64,000 nucleotides of DNA from Reyranella massiliensis 521. GTDB taxonomy: Bacteria; Pseudomonadota; Alphaproteobacteria; Reyranellales; Reyranellaceae. Shown here one piece after another: positions 20,668 through 30,222 of the stretch. The notes beneath the pieces are model-generated. The model made no database searches. It saw nothing but the letters and a program-made list of their open reading frames with translations, and was not told the DNA's origin. The stretch is from contig NZ_HE997181.1 in assembly GCF_000312425.1 (NCBI RefSeq), positions 1,795,829 to 1,859,828 of the forward strand, in the 5' to 3' direction. The stretch's first letter is position 1. The number at the start of each line of letters is the position of its first letter. Made by a program: the position numbers and the translations under genes.

Positions 20668-20675
<8 letters not shown>
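19854..20675 (+). CDS. livG: ABC transporter ATP-binding protein (LivG), system 1
   Basis: 273 residues. Walker [10 protein letters not shown] (42-50), the LivG-type signature variant [12 protein letters not shown], Walker [14 protein letters not shown] and an H-loop E-H-D-M-S. Start ATG 19854 overlaps the livM stop. It energises the LivHM channel together with LivF, whose gene begins inside its last codons. Confidence 0.92.
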
Positions 20676-21392
<717 letters not shown>

Positions 21393-21396
<4 letters not shown>

Positions 21397-21755
21397 GTCC
21401 CCTCGACACCTTCATGTTCGACTGGTTCGGCGACACATTCTTCAATGTCGTGCTGTTCAATCTCGTGCTTGTGGGGCCGGCGTCTTTTGCGGCCGGACAT
21501 GCGGTGGCGCTGATCTGGCGGCCCTGGCTGCAGATCGTGTTCTATGCCGCGCTTCTGGCCGCGACGCTGCGCTTCCTCGACTATGCCCTGGCCAATGGCG
21601 AGTTGTGGTCGGTCGGCGGTTTTCTACTCGGCTGGGCCGTGCAGCTCGCCATCGCGGCGTTCGCCTATCGCCTGACACGCGCGCGTCAGATGGCTAACCA
21701 ATATCCCTGGCTCTATCGGCGCAAAGGCTTGCTGGGTTGGGAGGAGCGGCACTAA
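21393..21755 (+). CDS. Small membrane protein of the livF-adjacent DUF6867 type
   Basis: 120 residues with three hydrophobic segments (about 18-38, 45-62 and 72-92) and a basic C-terminal tail ending Y-P-W-L-Y-R-R-K-G-L-L-G-W. I associate this kind of protein with DUF6867, found next to liv genes in alphaproteobacteria, but did not check it. The start overlaps the livF stop by 4 bases, so it is translated with the transporter and probably assists it. Its role is unknown. Confidence 0.75.
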
Positions 21756-21813
21756 TGTAACCGCCATGCCCCGCAAAAGCGGGGAGATTCAAATCAAGTA
21801 AGGGAGACGTGGG

Positions 21814-22923
21814 ATGAGGAAGTTGTACGGCACCCTGGCCGTCGCCGCCGTGGCGCTCGTGGCGACGCCGGCGCTTGCCCAGATCAAGATCGGCTCGGCC
21901 GGTCCGATGACAGGCTCGAACGCGGCCTTCGGCGAGCAGCTCAAGCGCGGCGCCCAGATGGCGGTGGAAGACATCAACGCAGCCGGCGGCGTGAACGGCC
22001 AGAAGCTCGAACTCGTGGTCGGCGACGACGCCTGCGATCCCAAGCAGGCGACGGCCGTCGCCAACAAGATGGTCTCCGACAAGGTGGTGTTCGTGGCCGG
22101 GCACTTCTGCTCGGGTTCCTCGATCCCGGCGTCGGACATCTACAAGGAAGGCAAGATCCTGCAGATCACGCCGGCCTCAACCAATCCGAAGCTGACCGAG
22201 GACGCCGCCGCCAAGGGCAACACCACGGTGTTCCGCACCTGCGGCCGTGACGACGTGCAGGGCACCACGGTCGGCAACTACATCCTGAAGCACCACAAGG
22301 GCGCCAAGGTCGCAATCCTTCACGACAAGTCGCCCTACGGCAAAGGCGTGGCCGACGAGACCAAGAAGGCTCTGAACAAGGGCGGCATCCGCGAGGCCAT
22401 GTACGAGGCCTACAACGACACCGACAAGGACTTCGCCGCTCTCGTCAACAAGATGAAGCAGGCCAAGATCGACATCATCGTGCTCGGCGGCTACCACACC
22501 GCGGGCGCGTTGATCATCAAGCAGTCGCGCGAACAGGGTCTGATGGCCCAGATGATGGGCTTCGACTCGCTGCAGACCGCCGAGTTCGCCCAGCTGGGCG
22601 GCGCGGCGACCAACGGCGTGCTGATGTCGTTCCCGCCCAAGGCCGAGGACGACCCCAAGAATGCCGCGCTCGTGAAGAAGTTCCGCGACGCCAAGTACAA
22701 CCCTGAGGGCTACACGCTGTTCAGCTACGCCGCGGTCAAGGCCTGGGCCGACGCCGCCAACAAGGCGAAGTCGACCGATGCAGCCAAGGTCGCTGCGGCG
22801 CTGCGCTCCGGTAAGTACGACTCCGCCGTCGGCGTCCTGGAGTTCGACGCCAAGGGCGACATCAAGAACGCGGTCTATGACATCTACGTCTGGAAGGACG
22901 GCACGTCCTACCCGTCCAAGTAG
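21814..22923 (+). CDS. livJ: Periplasmic branched-chain amino acid-type binding protein, system 1
   Basis: 369 residues with a Sec signal peptide (M-R-K-L-Y then a hydrophobic run ending A-L-A-Q at about residue 23). The mature start I-K-I-G-S-A-G-P-M-T-G-S-N-A-A-F-G-E-Q and A-V-E-D-I-N-A-A-G-G-V-N-G are classic for LivJ/LivK. The single Cys pair C-D...F-C-S-G-S-S also matches this family. It follows the permease/ATPase genes after a 58-base gap with a G-G-G-A-G-A ribosome site and ends just before a strong terminator. Confidence 0.92.
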   Translation: MRKLYGTLAVAAVALVATPALAQIKIGSAGPMTGSNAAFGEQLKRGAQMAVEDINAAGGVNGQKLELVVGDDACDPKQATAVANKMVSDKVVFVAGHFCSGSSIPASDIYKEGKILQITPASTNPKLTEDAAAKGNTTVFRTCGRDDVQGTTVGNYILKHHKGAKVAILHDKSPYGKGVADETKKALNKGGIREAMYEAYNDTDKDFAALVNKMKQAKIDIIVLGGYHTAGALIIKQSREQGLMAQMMGFDSLQTAEFAQLGGAATNGVLMSFPPKAEDDPKNAALVKKFRDAKYNPEGYTLFSYAAVKAWADAANKAKSTDAAKVAAALRSGKYDSAVGVLEFDAKGDIKNAVYDIYVWKDGTSYPSK

Positions 22924-22944
22924 GCGCCCCGACCATTGGCGACG

Positions 22945-22971
22945 AAGGCCCGGCCAGCGCCGGGCCTTTTT
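22945..22971 (+). terminator. Rho-independent terminator after the system 1 binding protein
   Basis: Perfect 8-bp stem GGCCCGGC / GCCGGGCC (22947-22954 and 22959-22966), loop CAGC, then five T. It lies 21 bases after the livJ stop and ends the liv operon. Confidence 0.92.
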
Positions 22972-23084
22972 CGTTCCAGTTCAATGTCTTGTAGGTAGCT
23001 TCCCACGATTTTGGGGGACAGTGACACTGCGGCCCCGAATATGGTAGCAGGGGGCTCAACAGCTAGAGGGGATCGATCGTCGAC

Positions 23085-23525
23085 ATGCCGGGGGGCGCCA
23101 TCGCGGTCGCGTCGGATCATGCCGGCTTCGACCTGAAAGAGATTCTCAAGCGGGACCTGCAGGAAGCCGGTCACGAGGTGCTCGATCTCGGCACCAATTC
23201 AACTGCATCCGTCGACTATCCGGACTTCGGCAAGGCGATGGGCGAGGCCATTGCTTCGGGGAAAGCTGCGCGCGGCGTGCTGGTCTGCGGCAGCGGCATC
23301 GGCATTTCGATTGCCGCCAACCGCAATCCCAAGGTGCGGGCGGTTCTTGCCCACGACGTGACTTCGGCGCGCCTGTCGCGCGAGCACAACGACGCCAACG
23401 TGATTGCCTTCGGCCAACGCCTGATCGGCGTCGAAACGGCGCGCGAGGCGCTCCGGACCTTCTTGTCTACTGAATGGGCCGGCGGTCGCCACGCCGGCCG
23501 TGTCGAAAAGCTGTCAAAGGGTTGA
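23085..23525 (+). CDS. rpiB: Ribose-5-phosphate isomerase B
   Basis: 146 residues of the RpiB/LacAB family, interconverting ribose-5-phosphate and ribulose-5-phosphate. The start [13 protein letters not shown] contains the substrate-binding Asp and His, and [14 protein letters not shown] holds the catalytic Cys and anion hole; H-N-D-A-N-V-I is also conserved. It starts a housekeeping run: glyA follows 5 bases after its stop, then nrdR and the rib genes, an order typical of Alphaproteobacteria. Confidence 0.93.
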   Translation: MPGGAIAVASDHAGFDLKEILKRDLQEAGHEVLDLGTNSTASVDYPDFGKAMGEAIASGKAARGVLVCGSGIGISIAANRNPKVRAVLAHDVTSARLSREHNDANVIAFGQRLIGVETAREALRTFLSTEWAGGRHAGRVEKLSKG

Positions 23526-23530
23526 GTAAG

Positions 23531-24838
23531 ATGAGCCAAGCTGCTGCCAAGTCGGACGATTCGCCGTTGCCGATGTTCACCAGGAGCCTTGCCGAGGCCG
23601 ATCCTGCGATCGAGGCCGTCGTCAAAGGGGAGCTGCATCGCCAGCGTGAGCAGATCGAGCTGATCGCCTCGGAAAACATCGTGTCGCGCGCCGTGCTCGA
23701 AGCGGCCGGCTCCGTGCTCACCAACAAATATGCCGAGGGCTATCCTGGCCGGCGCTACTACGGCGGCTGCGAGGAGGTCGACAAGGCCGAGCAGCTGGCC
23801 ATCGAACGCGCCTGCAAGCTGTTCAATTGCTCCTTCGCCAACGTGCAGCCGCACTCCGGCGCGCAGGCCAACCAGGCCGTGTTCATGGCGCTGCTCAAGC
23901 CGGGCGACACCTTCCTCGGCATGGCGCTCGACCAGGGCGGCCATCTCACGCACGGCTCGCCGGCCAACCAGTCGGGCAAGTGGTTCAAGGTCGCGTCCTA
24001 CGGCCTCAAGCCCGACACGCACCTGATCGACTACGAGCAGATGGAGGAGGCGGCGCGTCGCGAGAAGCCGAAGCTGATCATCGCCGGTGCCTCGGCCTAT
24101 TCGCGCGCCATCGACTGGGCGCGATTCCGCAAGGTCGCCGACGAGATCGGCGCCTATTTCATGGTCGACATGGCCCACTATGCCGGCCTGGTCGCGGCCG
24201 GCGTCTATCCGAGCCCGCTGCCGCACGCCCATGTCGTGACGACGACGACGCACAAGACTCTGCGCGGCCCGCGCGGCGGCATGATCCTGTCGAACGACGC
24301 CGAGCTCGGGAAGAAGATCAACTCGGCGGTGTTCCCCGGCCTGCAGGGCGGCCCGCTGATGCACATCATCGCCGCCAAGGCGGTGGCCTTCGGCGAGGCG
24401 CTGCGGCCGGACTTCAAGGTCTATGCCCAGAACGTGATCGACAATGCGCAGGCGCTCGCCGCGGTGCTGACCGAGCGCGGCTTGCGGATCATCTCGGGCG
24501 GCACCGACAGCCATGTCATGCTGGTCGATCTGCGCCCGAAGAAGGCGACCGGCGTCTCGGCCGAGAAGGTGCTGGATCGCGCCGGCATCACGGCGAACAA
24601 GAACAGCATTCCGGGCGACCCGGAGAAGTACACGATCACCTCGGGCGTGCGGCTGGGATCGCCGGCCGGCACGACACGCGGCTTCGGCGTCGCCGAATTC
24701 CGCCAGATCGGCCATCTGATCGCCGATGTGCTCGACGGCATCGCCAAGAACGGCCCCGACGGCGACGCCCAGGTCGAGGCCCAGGTGCGTGGCAAGGTGC
24801 ACGCGCTTTGCGCCCGCTTTCCGATCTACCGCGACTGA
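23531..24838 (+). CDS. glyA: Serine hydroxymethyltransferase
   Basis: 435 residues, the usual SHMT length. It converts serine and tetrahydrofolate to glycine and 5,10-methylene-THF with PLP. The PLP Lys is K242 in [21 protein letters not shown] and [15 protein letters not shown] are present. ATG 23531 is chosen over the upstream in-frame start at 23474, which would overlap rpiB; it lies 5 bases after the rpiB stop. Confidence 0.95.
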   Translation: MSQAAAKSDDSPLPMFTRSLAEADPAIEAVVKGELHRQREQIELIASENIVSRAVLEAAGSVLTNKYAEGYPGRRYYGGCEEVDKAEQLAIERACKLFNCSFANVQPHSGAQANQAVFMALLKPGDTFLGMALDQGGHLTHGSPANQSGKWFKVASYGLKPDTHLIDYEQMEEAARREKPKLIIAGASAYSRAIDWARFRKVADEIGAYFMVDMAHYAGLVAAGVYPSPLPHAHVVTTTTHKTLRGPRGGMILSNDAELGKKINSAVFPGLQGGPLMHIIAAKAVAFGEALRPDFKVYAQNVIDNAQALAAVLTERGLRIISGGTDSHVMLVDLRPKKATGVSAEKVLDRAGITANKNSIPGDPEKYTITSGVRLGSPAGTTRGFGVAEFRQIGHLIADVLDGIAKNGPDGDAQVEAQVRGKVHALCARFPIYRD

Positions 24839-24872
24839 CGACGCACTTAGCCAAGAATAACAGGGGGAAGAG

Positions 24873-25337
24873 ATGCGCTGTCCATTCTGCGGTCACGAGG
24901 ACACTCAGGTTAAGGACTCGAGGCCGACCGACGACAATTCGGCGATTCGCCGGCGGCGCTACTGTCCGTCCTGCGGCTCGCGCTTCACGACGTTCGAGCG
25001 CGTGCAGCTTCGCGAACTGACGGTGGTGAAGAAGAATGGCCAGCGCGTGGCGTTCGATCGCGACAAGCTCGCGCGGTCGATACAGGTAGCCTGCCGCAAG
25101 CGGCCGGTCGATCCGGAACGCACGGAGCGTGTCGTGAACGGTATCGTCCGCCGCCTCGAAAGCTCGGGCGAGAGCGAGATTCCCTCGACGCAGATCGGCG
25201 AGCTGGTGATGGACGCACTGCGTGCGCTCGATCCGGTGGCCTATGTGCGCTTCGCCTCGGTCTATCGCAACTTCCGCGAGGCCAAGGACTTCGAGGAGTT
25301 CATTTCCGACCTCGCCGACACGAACTTCAAGGACTGA
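24873..25337 (+). CDS. nrdR: Transcriptional repressor NrdR
   Basis: 154 residues. An N-terminal zinc ribbon (M-R-C-P-F-C-G ... Y-C-P-S-C-G, four Cys within the first 35 residues) is followed by an ATP-cone domain ([15 protein letters not shown]). NrdR senses (d)ATP and represses ribonucleotide reductase genes via NrdR boxes. Preceded by a G-G-G-G-G-A-A-G-A-G site; located between glyA and ribD, a common alphaproteobacterial position. Confidence 0.95.
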   Translation: MRCPFCGHEDTQVKDSRPTDDNSAIRRRRYCPSCGSRFTTFERVQLRELTVVKKNGQRVAFDRDKLARSIQVACRKRPVDPERTERVVNGIVRRLESSGESEIPSTQIGELVMDALRALDPVAYVRFASVYRNFREAKDFEEFISDLADTNFKD

Positions 25338-25341
25338 GCGA

Positions 25342-26436
25342 ATGGCGATGCGCGCGGCCTTGGCGCTGGCGCGTCGGTCGCTCGGGCGTACCTGGCCCAA
25401 CCCTGCCGTCGGTTGCGTGATCGTGCGCGACGGCGAGGTTGTTGCACGCGGCCGCACGCAGGAGGGCGGCCGGCCGCATGCCGAGGCCGACGCGATTGCC
25501 CAGGCCGCCGCCGCCGGCCTGTCGCTGAAAGGCGCCACGGCGTACGTCACGCTCGAACCCTGTTCGCACCATGGCCGCACGCCGCCCTGCGCCGATGCGC
25601 TGGTGGCATCCGGCGTCGCGCGGGTCGTCTCCGCGCTCGAAGATCCCGATCCGAGAGTGAAGGGGCGGGGGCACGAACGGCTGCGGGCAGCAGGGATCGA
25701 GGTCGCCGTCGGCGACGGCGCTGCCGAGGCTGTGGAGATAAACGCCGGCTTCCTGATGCGGGTGAAGGAGGGGCGGCCGCTCTTTCACCTCAAGATCGCA
25801 AGCTCGCTCGACGGACGCATCGCAACCGCGTCGGGCGAGAGCCAGTGGATCACTGGGCCGGCGGCACGCCAGCACGGCCACCATCTGCGCGCTACGCACG
25901 ATGCCATCCTGGTCGGCGGCGAGACCGCGCGGGCGGACGATCCCGATCTCGGCTGCCGGCTGCCGGGCCTTGGCCAACGATCGCCGGTGCGCCTCGTGCT
26001 CGACTCGAAGGCTCGGTTGTCGCCGGAGTCCAGGCTGGCGACAACGGCAAGGCAACGCCCGGTCTGGCTGCTCTGCACCCAGGCCGCTCCGTCCGCGGCG
26101 CGCGAGGCGCTGGCCGGGCAAGGCGTCGAGATCGTCGAGGTCGAGGCCGGCGCGGATGGTCGCATCGACGCGGCCGCCGCCGGCCGGCTATTGGGCGCGC
26201 GCGGATTGACCCGCGTCCTGATCGAGGGCGGCGGGCAGGTGGCGGCCTCGTTCCTGAAGGCAGGACTGGTCGACCGTATTTCCAGTTACCGGGCGGGGCT
26301 TCTGCTGGGCGGCGACAGCCGCTCTGCGGTAGGGCCGCTCGCCCTGGAGCGTCTGGATTTCGCGCCCCGGTTTCGGCTGGTTTCGGCGCGGCGCCTGCAC
26401 GGCGACACGCTGGAAACCTGGCGGCGAGAGGCTTAA
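25342..26436 (+). CDS. ribD: Bifunctional riboflavin biosynthesis deaminase/reductase
   Basis: 364 residues. The N-terminal deaminase domain has P-N-P-A-V-G-C-V, the zinc ligands H-A-E-A and P-C-S-H-H-G-R-T-P-P-C; the C-terminal reductase domain begins around residue 145 with F-H-L-K-I-A-S-S-L-D-G-R-I-A and contains V-G-G-E-T-A-R-A-D-D-P and V-L-I-E-G-G-G. It performs the second and third steps of riboflavin synthesis. ATG 25342 follows the nrdR stop by 4 bases; it makes the N-terminus slightly short of the usual D-x-x-Y-M start, so an upstream alternative start overlapping nrdR cannot be excluded. Confidence 0.93.
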   Translation: MAMRAALALARRSLGRTWPNPAVGCVIVRDGEVVARGRTQEGGRPHAEADAIAQAAAAGLSLKGATAYVTLEPCSHHGRTPPCADALVASGVARVVSALEDPDPRVKGRGHERLRAAGIEVAVGDGAAEAVEINAGFLMRVKEGRPLFHLKIASSLDGRIATASGESQWITGPAARQHGHHLRATHDAILVGGETARADDPDLGCRLPGLGQRSPVRLVLDSKARLSPESRLATTARQRPVWLLCTQAAPSAAREALAGQGVEIVEVEAGADGRIDAAAAGRLLGARGLTRVLIEGGGQVAASFLKAGLVDRISSYRAGLLLGGDSRSAVGPLALERLDFAPRFRLVSARRLHGDTLETWRREA

Positions 26437-26445
26437 GGAACGGCC

Positions 26446-27048
26446 ATGTTTACAGGCATCGTCACCGACATCGGTGAAATCGTCTCGGTCGACGAGGGGG
26501 GCAAGTCGGGCGACCGGCGCTTTGTCATCGCGACGAAGCACGACCTCGCCGCCGTTCCGATCGGTGCGTCGATCGCCTGCTCCGGCTGCTGCCTCACCGT
26601 AGTCGAGAAGAGCGCCGGCAGGTTCGCCGTGGACGTGTCCGCCGAGAGCCTGTCCAAGACCCATCTCGGCGCCTGGAGGACCGGCAGCAAGCTCAACCTG
26701 GAACTGTCCCTGAAGCTCGGCGACGAACTCGGCGGCCATCTGGTCTACGGCCATGTCGACGGCGTCGGCAAAATCGTGTCGATGACGCCGGTCGGCGGCA
26801 GCATGCGCTTCGACTTCGAGGCGCCGGGCGAGGTCGCGCGCTTCGTGGCGCCCAAGGGCTCCGTCACGATCGACGGCATTTCGCTCACGGTCAATGAAGT
26901 GGACGGCAATCGCTTCAGCGTGAACGTGATCCCGCACACGCAGGCGGTCACGACGCTGGGACAGGCCAAGGTCGGCCAGCAGGTCAACCTTGAGGTGGAT
27001 ATGCTCGCGCGTTACGTTGCGCGATTGTTGGAGCACGGAAAGACATGA
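26446..27048 (+). CDS. ribE: Riboflavin synthase alpha subunit
   Basis: 200 residues made of two similar lumazine-binding halves. M-F-T-G-I-V-T-D-I-G opens the first, S-C-C-L-T-V equivalents (C-S-G-C-C-L-T-V) lie near residue 45, and the second half carries T-I-D-G-I-S-L-T-V-N-E-V. It dismutates two 6,7-dimethyl-8-ribityllumazine to riboflavin. It lies 9 bases after ribD and its stop overlaps the ribBA start (ATGA). Confidence 0.94.
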   Translation: MFTGIVTDIGEIVSVDEGGKSGDRRFVIATKHDLAAVPIGASIACSGCCLTVVEKSAGRFAVDVSAESLSKTHLGAWRTGSKLNLELSLKLGDELGGHLVYGHVDGVGKIVSMTPVGGSMRFDFEAPGEVARFVAPKGSVTIDGISLTVNEVDGNRFSVNVIPHTQAVTTLGQAKVGQQVNLEVDMLARYVARLLEHGKT

Positions 27049-28196
27049 GCGCGCTCGAAAAGGACGCTTGGCGGATCACCTTCTCGGAAGTGAAGGCCGC
27101 GGCCGAGGACATCATCGAGGAGGCTCGCAAGGGCCGGATGTTCATCCTCGTCGACGACGAGGACCGCGAGAACGAGGGCGACCTCGTGATCCCCGCGCAA
27201 TGGGCGACGCCCGAAGCGATCAACTTCATGGCCAAGCACGCGCGCGGCCTGATCTGCCTGGCACTGACGCGCGAACGTGTCGAGCAACTCGGCTTGTCGC
27301 TGATGTCCCAGAACAACGGCACGCGCCATGCGACCGCCTTCACGGTGTCGATCGAAGCGCGAGAAGGCGTCACCACCGGCATCTCGGCCGCCGACCGTTC
27401 GCGCACCGTCGCCGTGGCGATCGACCCGTCCTGCGGCCCGCAGGACATCGTGACCCCGGGCCATGTCTTCCCGCTGGTGGCGCGCGACGGCGGCACGCTG
27501 GAGCGCACCGGCCATACCGAGGCGGCCGTCGATCTGGCGCGTCTTGCCGGCCTCACGCCGGCCGGTGTGATCTGCGAGATCATGAACGACGACGGCACCA
27601 TGGCTCGTCGCAACGACCTCATTACCTTCGCACAGCGTCATGGACTCAAGATCGGCACCATCGCCGATCTGATCGCCTATCGCCGGCGCTACGACTCGAT
27701 CATCAAGCGTATCAGCGAGACCAATCTAGACAGCACCTACGGCGGCGATTTCCGCTGCGTCGTCTACGTGAACAAGGTGACGATGGCGCAGCACGTCGCT
27801 CTCGTTAAGGGCGACCCGGCAACGGGCGGTCCGGTCATGGTGCGCATGCATGCCGTCAATATCTTCACCGATACGCTCGGCCAGAGGAGCGGCGGTCGTG
27901 GCGGCGAGATCGAAGCCTCGATGCGTGAGATCGCCAAAGAAGGCAGGGGCGTGATCGTGCTGATCCGCGAACCGCTGACGGTCGTCCTCGCCGAGCAGCG
28001 TCGTCGCGCCGGTGAACCGATCCCGCCGTCGGGTCAGGAGCTGCGCGACTACGGCGTCGGCGCCCAGATCCTGATCGATCTCGGTGTGAAGGAAATGATC
28101 CTGTTGACTAACAGCAAGAAAAGCATCGTCGGTCTCGAAGGGTTCGGCCTCAAGGTGGTCGGCCAGAGGCCGGTGCCCGGCCGCAAGGCCTCCTGA
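27045..28196 (+). CDS. ribBA: DHBP synthase fused to a degenerate GTP cyclohydrolase II domain
   Basis: 383 residues. The N-terminal DHBP synthase domain (about 15-215) is intact: D-D-E-D-R-E-N-E-G-D-L-V (37-48), E-G-V-T-T-G-I-S-A-A-D-R and G-H-T-E-A-A-V-D-L; it makes the four-carbon riboflavin precursor from ribulose-5-phosphate. The C-terminal half resembles GTP cyclohydrolase II (G-V-G-A-Q-I-L and T-N-S-K-K-S-I-V-G-L-E-G-F-G-L) but the region from residue 266 (V-R-M-H-A-V-N-I-F-T) lacks the Cys zinc ligands of active enzymes. So only the RibB activity is expected; a separate RibA must exist elsewhere. Confidence 0.9.
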   Translation: MSALEKDAWRITFSEVKAAAEDIIEEARKGRMFILVDDEDRENEGDLVIPAQWATPEAINFMAKHARGLICLALTRERVEQLGLSLMSQNNGTRHATAFTVSIEAREGVTTGISAADRSRTVAVAIDPSCGPQDIVTPGHVFPLVARDGGTLERTGHTEAAVDLARLAGLTPAGVICEIMNDDGTMARRNDLITFAQRHGLKIGTIADLIAYRRRYDSIIKRISETNLDSTYGGDFRCVVYVNKVTMAQHVALVKGDPATGGPVMVRMHAVNIFTDTLGQRSGGRGGEIEASMREIAKEGRGVIVLIREPLTVVLAEQRRRAGEPIPPSGQELRDYGVGAQILIDLGVKEMILLTNSKKSIVGLEGFGLKVVGQRPVPGRKAS

Positions 28197-28198
28197 TC

Positions 28199-28687
28199 AT
28201 GTCGACACGGACGGAAACGCCGACGGCGCGGCCGGCAGTCGCCGGCGTCAAGGGCGCACGCATCCTGATTGTCGAATCGCCGTATTATACGGAGATCGCC
28301 GCGGCATTGGTCGCGGGCGCGGAGCGCGAGATCGAGAAGAACGGTGCCAAGGCCGAGCGCGTCGCCGTCCCCGGCGCTTTCGAGATTCCCGGCGCCATCG
28401 CTCTGGCCGCCTCGAAGAAGGGCAAGCGCTACGACGGCTATGTCGCGCTGGGCTGCGTCATTCGCGGCGAGACCTCGCACTACGATTATGTCTGCGGCGA
28501 GAGTGCGCGCGGACTGATGGACCTCGCCATCCAGAATAAGCTGGCGATCGGCTACGGCATCGTGACGGTCAATACGATGGAGCAGGCTGAGGCGCGTGCC
28601 TTCATCGACCGCGGCGACAAGGGCGGCGATGCCGCCCATGCCTGCCTCGCCATGGTGGCGCTCAGCCGCCGCTGGAAGAGCAAGTGA
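28199..28687 (+). CDS. ribH: 6,7-Dimethyl-8-ribityllumazine synthase
   Basis: 162 residues. R-I-L-I-V-E-S-P-Y-Y, V-P-G-A-F-E-I-P and G-C-V-I-R-G-E-T-S-H-Y-D-Y-V are the substrate-binding and catalytic segments of lumazine synthase; the His in the last motif is the catalytic one. It condenses the RibB and RibD products and forms oligomers. It starts 2 bases after the ribBA stop, and its own stop overlaps the nusB start (GTGA). Confidence 0.94.
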   Translation: MSTRTETPTARPAVAGVKGARILIVESPYYTEIAAALVAGAEREIEKNGAKAERVAVPGAFEIPGAIALAASKKGKRYDGYVALGCVIRGETSHYDYVCGESARGLMDLAIQNKLAIGYGIVTVNTMEQAEARAFIDRGDKGGDAAHACLAMVALSRRWKSK

Positions 28688-29151
28688 GCGACAAGCCCGC
28701 GCCCAGCCGTCGCCAGGCTGCGCGGCTGGCGGCGGTGCAGGCGCTCTATCAGTGGCAGGAGGGGCAGGACGCCCCGGCCGAGATCGTCGAACAGTTCCTC
28801 AAGGTGCGGACGGGCGAGACGGGCGAGGGCGGCATGCGCCGCGACGCCGACCGGCCGCTGTTCAAGGACGTGGTCGAAGGAACAGCGTCGCACAGGGACG
28901 AGCTGGAGAAGAGCGTTTCGGCCGCGCTGGCGCAGGATTGGACCTGGGCGCGTATCGACCGGCTCGTGCGGGCGATCCTGCTGGCGGGCACCTACGAGCT
29001 GGTGCATCGCCACGACGTGCCGGCCCGCGTGGTGATCAACGAGTATGTCGAAGTCGCGCACGCCTTCTATGACAAGGGCGAGCCGAACTTCGTGAACTCC
29101 GTGCTCGATCGCGTGGCGCGCCAGTCGCGCTCGGCCGATCTGGTGAAGTAG
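28684..29151 (+). CDS. nusB: Transcription antitermination factor NusB
   Basis: 155 residues, all-helical NusB fold: S-R-R-Q-A-A-R-L-A-A-V-Q-A-L-Y-Q at the N-terminus and V-V-I-N-E-Y-V-E-V-A-H-A-F ... N-F-V-N-S-V-L-D-R-V-A at the C-terminus are diagnostic. With NusE it promotes antitermination of rRNA operons. GTG start 28684 overlaps the ribH stop. The ribH-nusB-thiL order is widely conserved. Confidence 0.94.
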   Translation: MSDKPAPSRRQAARLAAVQALYQWQEGQDAPAEIVEQFLKVRTGETGEGGMRRDADRPLFKDVVEGTASHRDELEKSVSAALAQDWTWARIDRLVRAILLAGTYELVHRHDVPARVVINEYVEVAHAFYDKGEPNFVNSVLDRVARQSRSADLVK

Positions 29152-29157
29152 CAGACC

Positions 29158-30144
29158 ATGGCGCCGCGCCGGCGTATCGGCGAGTTCGAGCTGATTGCCC
29201 GCTACTTCGCGCCGCTTGCCCGCGGCTTCGAGGGCGCCGGTGGCCTCAAGAGCGACAACGCCTTCCTGCCGGCAGATCCGCGCCACGATCTCGTGGTGAA
29301 GACCGACACCATCGTGGCCGGCGTGCATTTCCTGTCCGGCGAGAAGCCCGAATGGACGGCGGCCAAGGCGCTGCGCGTCTGCCTCTCCGATCTCGCGGCC
29401 GGCGGCGCGACGCCCTTCGTCTATCAGCTCTCGCTCGCCCTGTCGGTCGGCTGGCGCGAAAGCTGGGTGGCGGGTTTCGCCAAGGGGCTGGCGAGCGACC
29501 AGCGCCGCTACGGCATTATCCTGTGCGGCGGCGACACGGTCATGACGCCGGGGCCGCTCACCGTGACGATCACGGCGTTCGGCAGGGTGGCGCGCGGCAA
29601 GGGCCTCGGCCGCGACAAGGCGCGGCCCGGCGACGAGCTTTGGGTGAGCGGCACGGTCGGCGACGGCGCGCTCGGTCTTCTGGCGGCCCGCGGCAAGCTG
29701 CGGGGCGTCACCCCTCGACAGTGCGCCGCCCTCGAAGATCGCTATCGGCTGCCGCAACCGCGTTCGGGCCTTGGCCCGCGCCTGGTCGGCGTTGCGACCG
29801 CGATGGCCGATGTTTCCGACGGTCTGCTGGCAGACGCGGGCCACATCGCCGACGCCTCGCGGCTTGCCGTCACCGTCGAACGCGAGGAGGTGCCGCTGTC
29901 GGCGGCGGCGCGCGCTGCGGTGATCGCCGAACCGAAACTCTGGGCAAACGTGCTGGGCGGCGGCGACGACTACGAACTCGTCATGGCGGTCCCGTCCCGC
30001 CGGCGCGGGGCGCTGCTCGCCGCGGCAAAGGCCGCTGGAATCAAGATGACGCCTATTGGCCGCTTCGAGCGCGGCACCGGCGTGCAGCTCACCGTCGGCG
30101 GCCGGCCGGCGAGGGCGACGCGCAAGGGCTACGCTCACTTCTAG
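29158..30144 (+). CDS. thiL: Thiamine-monophosphate kinase
   Basis: 328 residues of the AIR synthase-like fold. G-E-F-E-L-I-A-R-Y-F-A-P-L at the start, V-V-K-T-D-T-I-V-A-G-V-H-F, C-G-G-D-T-V, M-A-D-V-S-D-G-L-L and L-G-G-G-D-D-Y-E-L-V match ThiL metal/ATP sites. It phosphorylates thiamine monophosphate to the active diphosphate. Six bases after nusB; last gene of the rib-nusB-thiL run. Confidence 0.94.
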   Translation: MAPRRRIGEFELIARYFAPLARGFEGAGGLKSDNAFLPADPRHDLVVKTDTIVAGVHFLSGEKPEWTAAKALRVCLSDLAAGGATPFVYQLSLALSVGWRESWVAGFAKGLASDQRRYGIILCGGDTVMTPGPLTVTITAFGRVARGKGLGRDKARPGDELWVSGTVGDGALGLLAARGKLRGVTPRQCAALEDRYRLPQPRSGLGPRLVGVATAMADVSDGLLADAGHIADASRLAVTVEREEVPLSAAARAAVIAEPKLWANVLGGGDDYELVMAVPSRRRGALLAAAKAAGIKMTPIGRFERGTGVQLTVGGRPARATRKGYAHF

Positions 30145-30222
30145 TGGTACGCGTCTCCGGCGTAGCTGAGTCGCGCCACCGGAGTGGCCGCCCCCGACCT
30201 CGACGACTAGAGTGCGCGCCCA

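Noticed and set aside
25338..27044. FMN riboswitch in the riboflavin gene run
   Set aside because: The genes overlap or lie within 10 bases, leaving no room for the aptamer.
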